In this document: piece by piece, positions 47,032-55,446 of the stretch
Layout of the letters: every line of letters begins with the position of its first letter
How positions within the stretch are numbered: position 1 is the stretch's first letter
NCBI RefSeq assembly: GCF_910592395.1
Contig: NC_088308.1
Location: 12,971,001 to 13,035,000, forward strand
DNA from: Lineus longissimus
Taxonomy: Eukaryota; Nemertea; Pilidiophora; Heteronemertea; Lineidae
Direction: 5' to 3'
Length of the DNA stretch: 64,000 nucleotides
Position numbers and translations under genes: made by a program
Notes under the pieces: generated by a model
Told to the model about the DNA's origin: nothing
Database searches by the model: none
Seen by the model: the letters and a program-made list of their open reading frames with translations, nothing else

Positions 47032-48324
47032 TTATTGCATCTTAACACTAGCTCGAGCTATGCTCTCAGGACGAAGTCCGGCTCGAGCTATGCTCTCAGG
47101 ACGAAGTCCGGCTCGAGCTATGCTCTCAGGACGAAGTCCGGCTCGAGCTATGCTCTCAGGACGAAGTCCGGCTCGAGCTGTGCTCTCAGGACGAAGTCCG
47201 GCTCGAGCTGTGCTCTCAGGACGAAGTCCGGCTCGAGCTATGCTCTCAGGACGAAGTCCGGCTGGTGTAAACTTAATATTACTGATGCAATTAATGTCTC
47301 GACCTGCACTGGCACTCAGTAAAACGTCAAACTGCTTGTCAATATCCTGGTCATATTCCTTCTCAACCTTGTAATTCTGGAAGAAAATACTTTGAGTGAA
47401 ATCATACCATAATCTCTCCAAATCATTTACTCGCTCCTTGTTGGTTAAAAAAGGTGTAAATATTACATAATCAATTTTCAGCGTTTTAAAGGCTATGTGT
47501 AAAAATACCTTGTAGTTAATGGTGACCTTGACACCACAGTAATGCAGAAATCTAAGGAAAGCATAGTACACTAGTCTAAGGTCAGTGATATTCTCATCGG
47601 TTAATTGCGGTTTACCAATTGCCCTGTTAATAAATTCAATGGCAAGAAACCAATCATATTCCCCACAGTGAAATTTAAAAAGCATGGCTTCACCATGTAA
47701 CCCTTGGTTACAAAACTTAGAGGGGAGAGTGTTAATACCCATTTTTAGGGCTGACTGAAGAGTACTTTCATATCTCTGCTTACTAAGACATTTTCTGTGA
47801 CTTGAAAAGTAGCAATGTAAATACCCTTCCACAAAGTCCTTTAAATACTTAACTGCCGATTCGGACAGCCGACTCCATCCAAGTTTCCTTAGAATACTGT
47901 CAAAGTAACGTGTCTTGTTGTCAATATTGATCTCAAGAGTTTTAAAATCATCGTCGTAAGTAGTCGAATTGCAATTGGTGCAGAATTGATACTTCACAGT
48001 TTTAGCTGCGTACCTTGCTGAATTCAAGTTTTTTTGATACTCAAAAAGGGTCCACCTTTTACAATTACGGCAGAATTGAGCATTAGTGTTGGTACTGACG
48101 TCATATTCTTTCATTCTTGGCAGGACTACTTTGTGTGTCTCAGTAGGCTTATCAAATTTCCCACTGTCATAATTCTTGCTGACATTTTCTTCACTAAAAT
48201 TTCTATCCATGACCCTAGGACGAATGTATCCTTTAAGATTCTCATTGTTCCACTCGAGCTCTGCTCTCAGGACGAAGTCCGACTCACTAGAATAATAGTC
48301 TTTTAATGAGATGTATTTATTCAT
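47032..48324 (-). CDS. Zinc-ribbon protein with seven-unit decapeptide tail, 430 aa (copy C)
   Basis: Homologue of 9342-10574. The tail holds seven tandem AGLRPES(I/T)AR units from seven 30-bp elements, against two in copies A and B. It lacks the elements that copy A carries after residues ~45 and ~60, and those empty sites give the uninserted sequence. CRNC and CTNC are kept. Confidence 0.75.
   Translation of the reverse strand: MNKYISLKDYYSSESDFVLRAELEWNNENLKGYIRPRVMDRNFSEENVSKNYDSGKFDKPTETHKVVLPRMKEYDVSTNTNAQFCRNCKRWTLFEYQKNLNSARYAAKTVKYQFCTNCNSTTYDDDFKTLEINIDNKTRYFDSILRKLGWSRLSESAVKYLKDFVEGYLHCYFSSHRKCLSKQRYESTLQSALKMGINTLPSKFCNQGLHGEAMLFKFHCGEYDWFLAIEFINRAIGKPQLTDENITDLRLVYYAFLRFLHYCGVKVTINYKVFLHIAFKTLKIDYVIFTPFLTNKERVNDLERLWYDFTQSIFFQNYKVEKEYDQDIDKQFDVLLSASAGRDINCISNIKFTPAGLRPESIARAGLRPESTARAGLRPESTARAGLRPESIARAGLRPESIARAGLRPESIARAGLRPESIARASVKMQ
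47051..47260. repeat. Seven-unit tandem array of 30-bp elements (copy C)
   Basis: Seven perfect-length units. Units 5 and 6 share the loop change TAT to TGT, which points to duplication within the array. They encode seven decapeptides in the zinc-ribbon protein tail. Confidence 0.95.
48253..48281. repeat. Two-hairpin element (copy C, zinc-ribbon protein N-terminus)
   Basis: Read SDFVLRAELEW; same site as 10504-10532, empty in copy B. Confidence 0.86.
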
Positions 48325-48371
48325 ATTTACATAATAATTATTTTTTAAACATTGTTTTGATAGAAGGTCAC

Positions 48372-49985
48372 CTAAGACCTTTTACGTGATTTTACTGTTT
48401 TACGTGATTTTAAGGCTTTAACACCCCCAATTAAACCATAAATTATGGAGCTCACAATAGCAATAACTGCTATGATCAGATGTTCGGCTAGAAAGCCAAC
48501 AACTGCACCAATTGTTTTCAGGAGAAATGATACGATAGAACCGATGATTCCCGGTAAAGCCGCAGCTGATTTCTTGGCTAGTTCTTTTAGCCATTCAGCA
48601 AACTTCTTTAGACCTTCTTTTACTTTATCTGGTATTGATGGTTTTGGTCCAGGTTCTGGTGTAGGTCCTGGAGTTGGGTCTGGTCCTGGAGATGGTCCTG
48701 GTCCTGGAGTTGGTTTTACAGATTTAGTGGCACCACTTAAAGCACTACTGATACTAAGACCTAGAGTTGTAAATGTCATTACAACAGCTGTTATTATGGC
48801 GCTAATGGTTACACCATACGTCTTAAAAAGTAACTTTATTCTGTCCTTCAGAGGAATAGTTGAATCTGGTTTCTTTAGAACATCAACAATTAAACGTTTA
48901 ATTCTTCTAGTTTGTGACTCCCTGTCATTGTCTAACCTCCATACCTTTGACTGTTCCTCATGCAATTTGTCATTTAGTTCATCTATTTGCTTTTTCAACT
49001 CTCCTTTATCTTTAGTATCTTCTTCTACAGACTTTACATAGTCTCTTGTTAAATTATGAAGTTTATTTTCTAGTTCTTGTATTTGCATGTCCTTATCCCT
49101 CTTTACTGCAGCTAGTTTATCACCAGCCTGTTTTAACCCTCTAAGTTCTCTCAAGGCATATTCAGTAAAACCCAGTGATTTAAGTTCATCATCATTAGAA
49201 TCTATCAGTTTATCTATTGGTTTGTTTGAACTGTTTACCTCATTAATTACTGCCTGTGTTTCAGGGGTTACTAATGTAGGTTCCCTTACTGGTGGGTCAG
49301 GTGCAATCATACCTCTAATCATGTCAGCAAATCTCAGACCATACTTATTCTTTAATGTGCCTTCAGCATAGAAGCTTCCATTATCCTTAGTTAAAGGAAT
49401 TAACTTTATCTTTTCTCCATTTTTATCAGAATATTCAAATAAATTTTTGTTTCCTCGTTTATCTTTTATCAAATCAAATTCAGAATTTCTCGGATTGTAA
49501 TAAAGTTTGTTTCCATTGTAACTAATGTGTGGTGAAAGATTACTCAATTTTTTCTTGTCATAATTCCAGATTGATCCTCCCAATGCTGTATCAAGTTTAT
49601 CCTCTATTGTATCGTAACTTAACTCCTTTTCCATCAATTCAGGGACAATACCTCTTACTCTTTCTGGTGTACTGAATGAAGTTTCAGTAGTAAGATTTCC
49701 ACCTCCTGTGTTGTATGTTGTGCCGTCATCTTGAAAAGTTCTATTGGTTTCACCTGTATTAGGATCTATCTCATCCATTTGGATATATTCACCTCCTGTG
49801 TTGTATGTGGTGCCGTCATCTTGAAAAGTTCTATTGATTTCACCTGTGTTGTATCTTGCGTGAATATATTGATTAATTAAATCATTCTTTCTCATTTCTA
49901 GAATTTGTTCAAAAGTTCCTGATGATGATGATGATGATTGTGAATCGTAATCATCCATTTCATAATTTTCACCTCCTTCAGCCAT
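48372..49985 (-). CDS. Coiled-coil Pro-Gly-Pro membrane protein, 537 aa, intact (copy C)
   Basis: Homologue of 10656-12155 with a different N-terminus (Ser run, two YNTGGE repeats with NRTFQDDG) and a longer basic C-terminus (SRKTVKSRKRS) after the last membrane segment. The coiled coil and Pro-Gly-Pro repeat are conserved. Confidence 0.7.
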   Translation of the reverse strand: MAEGGENYEMDDYDSQSSSSSSGTFEQILEMRKNDLINQYIHARYNTGEINRTFQDDGTTYNTGGEYIQMDEIDPNTGETNRTFQDDGTTYNTGGGNLTTETSFSTPERVRGIVPELMEKELSYDTIEDKLDTALGGSIWNYDKKKLSNLSPHISYNGNKLYYNPRNSEFDLIKDKRGNKNLFEYSDKNGEKIKLIPLTKDNGSFYAEGTLKNKYGLRFADMIRGMIAPDPPVREPTLVTPETQAVINEVNSSNKPIDKLIDSNDDELKSLGFTEYALRELRGLKQAGDKLAAVKRDKDMQIQELENKLHNLTRDYVKSVEEDTKDKGELKKQIDELNDKLHEEQSKVWRLDNDRESQTRRIKRLIVDVLKKPDSTIPLKDRIKLLFKTYGVTISAIITAVVMTFTTLGLSISSALSGATKSVKPTPGPGPSPGPDPTPGPTPEPGPKPSIPDKVKEGLKKFAEWLKELAKKSAAALPGIIGSIVSFLLKTIGAVVGFLAEHLIIAVIAIVSSIIYGLIGGVKALKSRKTVKSRKRS

Positions 49986-49995
49986 AATTACTTAT

Positions 49996-51387
49996 TTATC
50001 TAACCATAAAAACAATCAATGTACCAACAACTGAGTAAAGCATGAATTTAATTGTTTTATGAGTATCATCCACCTTCTCAACTTTGGTGTCAAGTTTAGT
50101 AGTAGTAGGAGTATTCTTTGAGGTTTCAGTTGTTTTTGGTGTATCAACATTACTATTTGGTTTATGACTGGTCTCGAGCTTTGCTCTCAGGACGAAGTCC
50201 GTCATTGATGTACCAACGCTACTCTTAACTCTTATTTTCTTAGAACTATTTCCTTCCATCAGTGGTGGTGGTAAGGTCTTTTTGTGGTTAATGTCATTCT
50301 TACCGGGTTTAGCATTTTTTGGTGCTATTAAAATGTTATTATTGTAGTTATCCAGCTTACCAATAACGAGTACCATATTTGATCCTATGACATACAATCC
50401 TGGTGATATTACATAATCTAGTCTTGTATGAGTGTCACTCACTGCTTTTTGATATCTTTGAATTGAAGTGGGAATATCAGGATGTTGATTAATCGAATCC
50501 TTTAATAGTTTGTTAAATTCCTTCTGTGCATCCAATTCTGTACCCGGTACTCCAATTATTGGTGTTCTGGTCAACGCCTGAGCACCCAGAATACAGTAAA
50601 CATATGTTCTTATTGTATCATTCAACCTCTCTATTCCAGGATTAGAGAAACCATTTGATTTAAATATCATGAATTGTTGATAGGTTTGACATTCATTTTG
50701 TGTAATTACATCAAATACATTCTTGTGTCTCCTGACATGATCCTTGATGAAAATATCTGGATATTTGAAATTAGCCATTCCAGCATCCCAGTCTTTACTG
50801 AACATCGGTGGCATTCTATTTTCATGAACTTGCATGAGGAAGAAATTGATTTTAGAATCATTGATGTAATATCCGGGATCAGTTATGTTCGGGTTGTAAT
50901 CCGGTACATTCCATGACCTCCAACCACCGTTATTTTCAAACACCGAGAAATCGTACTCGTCTTTTAAACCAAATTCACTCAATAACCCTCCTAGTTTCCT
51001 ACGGTTAATGTTATTGTTTGTCTCATTAAAATCACTTTCACCTGGAATTGGTATCTCTAGATTCTTCATGATCTTCAATATTTGATAGTAAACATGAAAC
51101 CTGTAAATTGACCTTAACAATGGGTCACTGTGATTCAAGTGATCGTCTATTGAAATACCACAACCTGTTGTAGCAAACCAAACAGCCATGTTAAATTGGT
51201 TCTGGTAAAACGATAATGGATTCTTTTCCAGTAGCAGACAGTCTTTCTTATTTTTCAGGCTCAAAAACCCAGGTGTTATCTTAGTTTCTTGTAGTCTGAA
51301 GAAGTTATTAGTATTAACAGTTACTTCTAAATTAAAGAAGTCATAGGTGAATTTACTTTTATGTTGATTTGCTATTGGATAATACAT
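49996..51387 (-). CDS. C-terminally anchored protein, 463 aa (copy C)
   Basis: Homologue of 18439-19830, sharing its shortened N-terminus (MYYPIAN, start in AATTAAATG). One element (50173-50201) is in frame in the linker before the anchor. Confidence 0.75.
   Translation of the reverse strand: MYYPIANQHKSKFTYDFFNLEVTVNTNNFFRLQETKITPGFLSLKNKKDCLLLEKNPLSFYQNQFNMAVWFATTGCGISIDDHLNHSDPLLRSIYRFHVYYQILKIMKNLEIPIPGESDFNETNNNINRRKLGGLLSEFGLKDEYDFSVFENNGGWRSWNVPDYNPNITDPGYYINDSKINFFLMQVHENRMPPMFSKDWDAGMANFKYPDIFIKDHVRRHKNVFDVITQNECQTYQQFMIFKSNGFSNPGIERLNDTIRTYVYCILGAQALTRTPIIGVPGTELDAQKEFNKLLKDSINQHPDIPTSIQRYQKAVSDTHTRLDYVISPGLYVIGSNMVLVIGKLDNYNNNILIAPKNAKPGKNDINHKKTLPPPLMEGNSSKKIRVKSSVGTSMTDFVLRAKLETSHKPNSNVDTPKTTETSKNTPTTTKLDTKVEKVDDTHKTIKFMLYSVVGTLIVFMVR
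50173..50201. repeat. Two-hairpin element in anchored-protein linker (copy C)
   Basis: Read TDFVLRAKLE; loop TTT in the first hairpin. Confidence 0.86.
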
Positions 51388-51976
51388 TTAATTTACTTGA
51401 ATTTTTTTCCTTGAATTTTGGTTAATGAAGACAGTAAAAAGGCCATTTATTTTAATGGAATAATCTCACCAGATGGAGGAAGTGTGACGTTAACATCATG
51501 TCTCCATGGACAGAATAACATTTGCCTTTAAACCATAGTAATATTCAGTTGTACAATGGCCATATCAGATGTTGCAATCATTAATTATTTTTGCTTGTCA
51601 AAGACATGAAAAGGCCTATTGTGTCTTAATGCGTTTATCCGACAGAATTTTAGAAAATATTTTCAGCGCTGAAAATTATTTTTGTGTCGTTAAAATAATG
51701 TCTCGAAATTCTGTCGGATAAACGCATTAACGAACAATAGACTTTTGTAATACTTTGGGACGTGAGTATTGTTTGGTAACATATGTTACCATGTACATGC
51801 AGACACTGTCAACATTATTTTCAATAGATTCAAGCAACAATGATTAATCACTGTAACAGCTGTCTTGTAGGCCTACAGCATTTATTGGAATACGCTGGGA
51901 CTGTCAAGATGTGCGAACTTCAAGGGTTCATTTCTCTGCTAGTTTTTAACGGATATTTGCAATGATGTATCCTTGG
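51388..51976. other. Inner terminal region of copy C with long palindrome; no gene
   Basis: The block 51497-51976 is shared with the other end of copy B (54668-55241). It contains a perfect 20-plus-bp inverted repeat (GCGTTTATCCGACAGAATTT and its complement, about 51630-51730) around a central TTCAGCGCTGAA. No coding frame is supported. Confidence 0.75.
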
Positions 51977-52250
51977 AAAGCTATTGACGTGTACTTTCTG
52001 TTGGAATACAGTAAGTCATGATTACATTAACCCATTGAACTCTAGTATTCCCTTACCATTTCACTGCAACGCTTCACTGACCATTTCATTGCAACGCTTC
52101 ACTGGGAATCTAATGAATGATAGAATATATGTATTGTGGTGTCTGGTTCTTTGGGGTTGTAGGCTATTTTGAGACAAAAAGGCCTGTAAGGGCTTTTGTC
52201 AAAATAGCTTAGAATTACCTACATTCCTACCACCACAATACATATATTCT
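51977..52250. repeat. Terminal inverted repeat of copy C, right (~274 bp)
   Basis: It pairs with 33409-33670. It contains a local duplication of the motif around CAACGCTTCACTG (about 52068-52101) that is absent from the left repeat. Confidence 0.92.
52122..52250. repeat. Terminal palindrome of copy C, right end
   Basis: Same orientation (the arm containing GGTAGGAAT outermost) as the other four termini. The arms carry the C-type GTGG/CCAC change. Confidence 0.87.
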
Positions 52251-52256
52251 ATTATG
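52251..52256. repeat. Target-site duplication of copy C, right (ATTATG)
   Basis: It follows the last base of copy C, and the penton gene of copy B resumes immediately. Confidence 0.95.
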
Positions 52257-52964
52257 ACCTTTAAGATCGATGATGTCACCTTTTTCATCAGTTAAACGAA
52301 TATTCAGCTTATTGAATCTTGGTTTACAGGGAATTGCTATTGGTTTCTCAAATGTGTATGCTATTAAATCTCCAAAATTAGCTTCCTTTATTGGTCTTGT
52401 GGTTAGCACATCAGATGCTATACCATTACTTAATACACTATTAGATTCGATTATGTCACAGTGAAAAACAAAATGGTTAATTGGTCTAAAATTGATGGGT
52501 TTCTCGCTTACAACATCATCCTTACTTTTATTGTCTAAAGGGTAAGGCCATTCTGATTTCATGCCAAATAATTCATTACTTTTACCAAGAAAATAGATCT
52601 GATAATGCGCCTCATTTTTTCTCTTTAGGAAGTGTAAGATGGCCTTACCTGTTGGTTCTTCAAGGTCAAATCTGACAGCACCTCTACTCATACTATTTTC
52701 TTTCAACTTATCCGCAAATACTTTTGAAAAGCTCTGTAGGTCATAGAGACCATCTGGTAGCGTAATCTCTGCCACATCAAACCCCTTAACTTTGATTCGG
52801 TTATTCTCCCTGGCTGCACTTATGTTGTAGAATGTACAAGGTATTACTGCAAAAGTTAAAGTGATGCTACATGCATCCTGAATTTCAGTCTTGAGATTGA
52901 CTGTTAAATCACTTGAACTCTGATCTGGATAGTCACTTGAATCTATCTTCATTACAGTAACCAT
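52251..52964 (-). pseudogene. Penton gene, 5' part (copy B, interrupted by copy C)
   Basis: Starts at ATG 52964 (MVTVMKIDSSDYPDQ) and is nearly identical to the copy C penton until the ATTATG duplication; the frame then runs a few codons into copy C's terminal palindrome. The insertion removes the last ~20 residues. Confidence 0.92.
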
Positions 52965-53021
52965 TTAGTTAAGTAAATTTTCGTTTTCAAATTTACCTTT
53001 TATCAAATAAGTAAATTATTC

Positions 53022-53258
53022 TTACTTCATAATATTTCTGGGTAGGATTCCTTGATCGTAAAGGTACTCTAATGTTCCATTACTAATAGCTACAGTTCCT
53101 CCCAGTTTAAGAATTTCCTCTAGGTTGGCCTGACTTGGGGGACCAATATTGATTCTCAAGAACCTTTTCAGTAGCATAGAGTAACCAATTGTTGTTGATG
53201 CCAACAGTAAACTCTGATACAGTGTATTTATGATATCTTTCTTTCCTGGTGTATCCAT
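53022..53258 (-). CDS. 78-aa small membrane protein (copy B)
   Basis: Same protein sequence as 35086-35322, with the same start context; lies between MCP and penton. Confidence 0.7.
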   Translation of the reverse strand: MDTPGKKDIINTLYQSLLLASTTIGYSMLLKRFLRINIGPPSQANLEEILKLGGTVAISNGTLEYLYDQGILPRNIMK

Positions 53259-53335
53259 TTAATTACTTAGAAAATCACTAGTAAAACTCATTATCTAGTA
53301 TTCAGTGCTGGAGCGAACTTTGTTCTTGCAACACC

Positions 53336-54592
53336 TTAGTGTTGGAGTGAAGCAATCTGAGAATTCTGAATGTTAACCTGGGCGTCAGAAACCACGAATA
53401 TGTGCATTTTGTATGGTCCCTTTCCAGATTTCTTTGTAATAGATAATTGAATACCATCTTTTGTGTTCTGGAGCTTCTTTCCTGATCCGTGTAGACGATT
53501 ATCTTCAGAAGTTCTCAGGTCCAACCATAAACCATAGTGATTAGAATCACCATAGTATTTTTCCATGGTCATGTTACAGTCATGAGTTTTCTTCAAATCT
53601 TCAGACATAAAATGTTTCTTGATCTCCTCCCATTGATCCATCATTCTCATTCCTTCTGGGAACACCTGATTGGCAACACCCTCTATTGTGATCTGCACTT
53701 TACTTATGTTAGGGTTTTCAAACTTCTCTGAATCTCTAGCTCCATCTACATAGTCAGACACAAATAGTAATAATAATCCTTTAATAGACATTCTTGGAAA
53801 GTTGATGTTCTCATTAATTAGTGTTTCATTAGCAGTAACATTGACTGTCTTAAAATGGTCTACCCAATCATAAAATATTGAGAATCCAGAATTGTACTTG
53901 TTACTCAATTGACTAGCAATCATTTTGTTGGTTACGGTGTCATATTCAAAACAAATATTCTCTAGTTTGTAGCCCATACTTGCTGTGGTTGCGGTAACTA
54001 TGATCTCTTCCTTTGGTGCTAATGTGATTTCAATGATAACATCTTCCTGAATTGGAAACTTGTAAAATGGAGCATGATGATGGAATAGTTCAAAATCTAA
54101 TGGTATTTTGTACTTCTTGTCAAACACTTTCTTTAATGTCTTTTCATTAGCTATTTCACCAGTGACATCAGCTTCAGCTACTCCTGATCTTAATTCTCTA
54201 AGATTTTCTGATTGAATACCCTGAAAAACTCGATCACTTCTTTCTTCTTCTGTTAGCCACAGATCTTTAAATGTAGAATAATGACTGTATTCGTCAAGGT
54301 CAAATATCTGCTCTGTTCCCCACTTAACCACCATCTTTGAAATCAGGTTTCTACCAAGATTATTTACAACACTATTTTTAGAATCACCAGAAATGGTTAC
54401 ATCAGCAGACAGATAAAGAGATTTAGGTACAAAGAATGTATTCTCTCGCAATGCCGGTATTCTAACATACAGTGTTTCTTTGGGGTTAGCAGATGAGGGG
54501 TTATGAGTAATGATATGATGCTGCCTCTCAGCTTTCAAACCAAGTGGAATCTTATGTGCCCTTTCGGTATTTAATAAATATCCTGTTGCCAT
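53336..54592 (-). CDS. MCP: Major capsid protein (copy B)
   Basis: 418 aa, open, differing from the copy C protein at only a few positions (for example FT to LT near residue 112). No internal two-hairpin element. The degenerate element after the stop is GAAC-TTT-GTTC (53312-53322). Confidence 0.9.
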   Translation of the reverse strand: MATGYLLNTERAHKIPLGLKAERQHHIITHNPSSANPKETLYVRIPALRENTFFVPKSLYLSADVTISGDSKNSVVNNLGRNLISKMVVKWGTEQIFDLDEYSHYSTFKDLWLTEEERSDRVFQGIQSENLRELRSGVAEADVTGEIANEKTLKKVFDKKYKIPLDFELFHHHAPFYKFPIQEDVIIEITLAPKEEIIVTATTASMGYKLENICFEYDTVTNKMIASQLSNKYNSGFSIFYDWVDHFKTVNVTANETLINENINFPRMSIKGLLLLFVSDYVDGARDSEKFENPNISKVQITIEGVANQVFPEGMRMMDQWEEIKKHFMSEDLKKTHDCNMTMEKYYGDSNHYGLWLDLRTSEDNRLHGSGKKLQNTKDGIQLSITKKSGKGPYKMHIFVVSDAQVNIQNSQIASLQH

Positions 54593-55241
54593 TTTCTATT
54601 TATTTACTAGTAAAATTATGTTACATTTTCCAGGCAAAATTAAGGCCTCTAAAAACCACTAGATATTTCATCAGAATAACATTTGCCTTTAAACCATAGT
54701 GATATTCAGTTGTACAATGGCCATATCAGATGTTGCAGTCATTAATTATTTGTGCTTGCAAATTACAATGGCCATATCAGATGTTGCAGTCATTAATTAT
54801 TTTTGCTTGTCAAAGACATGAAAAGGCCTATTGTGTCTTAATGCGTTTATCCGACAGAATTTTCGAAAATATTTTCAGCGCTGAAAATTATTTTTGCGAC
54901 ACTAAAATAATTTCTCGAAATTCTGTCGGATAAACGCATTAACGAACAATAGACCTTTGTAATACTTTGGGACGTGAGTATTGTTTGGTCAGCATATGTT
55001 ACCATGTACATGCAGACTCTGTCAACAATATTTTCAATAGATTCAAGCAACAATGATTAATCACTGTATCAGCTGTCTTGTAGGCCTACAGCATTTATTG
55101 GAATACGCTGGGACTGTCAAGATGTGCGAACTTCAAGGGTTCATTTCTCTGCTATTTTTTAACGGATATTTGCAAATGAGGTATCCTTGGAAAGCTATTG
55201 ACGTGTACTTTCTGTTGGAATACAGTAAGTCATGATTAAAT
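54593..55241. other. Inner terminal region of copy B, capsid side; long palindrome, no gene
   Basis: Contains a perfect 24-bp inverted repeat (54839-54862 and 54925-54948, TAATGCGTTTATCCGACAG...) and a ~55-bp direct duplication (GGCCATATCAGATGTTGCAGT at ~54718 and ~54773). The copy C counterpart at 51388-51976 has the block once. Confidence 0.78.
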
Positions 55242-55439
55242 TAACCCATTGAGCTCTAGTATTCCCTCACCATTTCATTGCAACGCTTCACTGGGAATCT
55301 CATGAATGATAGAATATATGTATTGCGGTGGATGGTTCTTTGGGGTTGTAGGCTAATTTGGGGCAAAAGACCTGTAAGGTCTTTGGTCAAAAGGGCCTAA
55401 AACATAACCTAGTTCCTACCACCGCAATACATATATTCT
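55242..55439. repeat. Terminal inverted repeat of copy B, right (198 bp)
   Basis: It pairs with 18169-18366. The terminal sequence continues inward to about 54668 as a block found again in copy C's other end (51497-51976), so the ancestral repeat was probably longer, near 770 bp. Confidence 0.93.
55311..55439. repeat. Terminal palindrome of copy B, right end
   Basis: Arms AGAATATATGTATTGCGG and its exact complement at the outer end; the centre is near ACCTGTAAGGT. Confidence 0.87.
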
Positions 55440-55445
55440 TATATC
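55440..55445. repeat. Target-site duplication of copy B, right (TATATC)
   Basis: It directly follows the terminal CATATATTCT of copy B and matches 18163-18168. Confidence 0.92.
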
Positions 55446-55446
55446 C

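Larger units (their letters stand above)
33409..52250 (+). mobile_element. Polinton copy C, nearly intact, nested in copy B
   Basis: This 18.8-kb element begins AGAATATATG, ends with the reverse complement of that, and is flanked by ATTATG at 33403-33408 and 52251-52256. The duplicated bases belong to the C-terminal part of copy B's penton gene, so the insertion site is exact. All five core genes (MCP, penton, ATPase, integrase, polB) are open. Two small membrane-protein genes have single-base frameshifts. As the inner insertion it is younger than copy B. Confidence 0.96.
18169..55439 (-). mobile_element. Polinton copy B, complete but split by nested copy C
   Basis: The element is bounded by TATATC on both sides (18163-18168 and 55440-55445), a 6-bp target duplication as expected for Polintons. 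Both ends begin 5'-AGAATATATG. It runs opposite to copies A and C: the accessory genes are at the left and MCP at the right. Copy C (33409-52250) interrupts its penton gene. Without C it is about 18.4 kb. polB, the integrase, the coiled-coil gene and the zinc-ribbon gene are broken; MCP, ATPase and HNH frames are open. Confidence 0.95.

Noticed and set aside
47051-47260. CRISPR-like array of 30-bp direct repeats
   Set aside because: The units are directly adjacent with no spacers, are in a coding frame, and occur singly elsewhere; the context is a eukaryotic transposon.
13735-55439. Poxvirus-like flip and flop forms of the terminal palindrome
   Set aside because: All five ends have the same arm outermost; no inverted form is present in the window.
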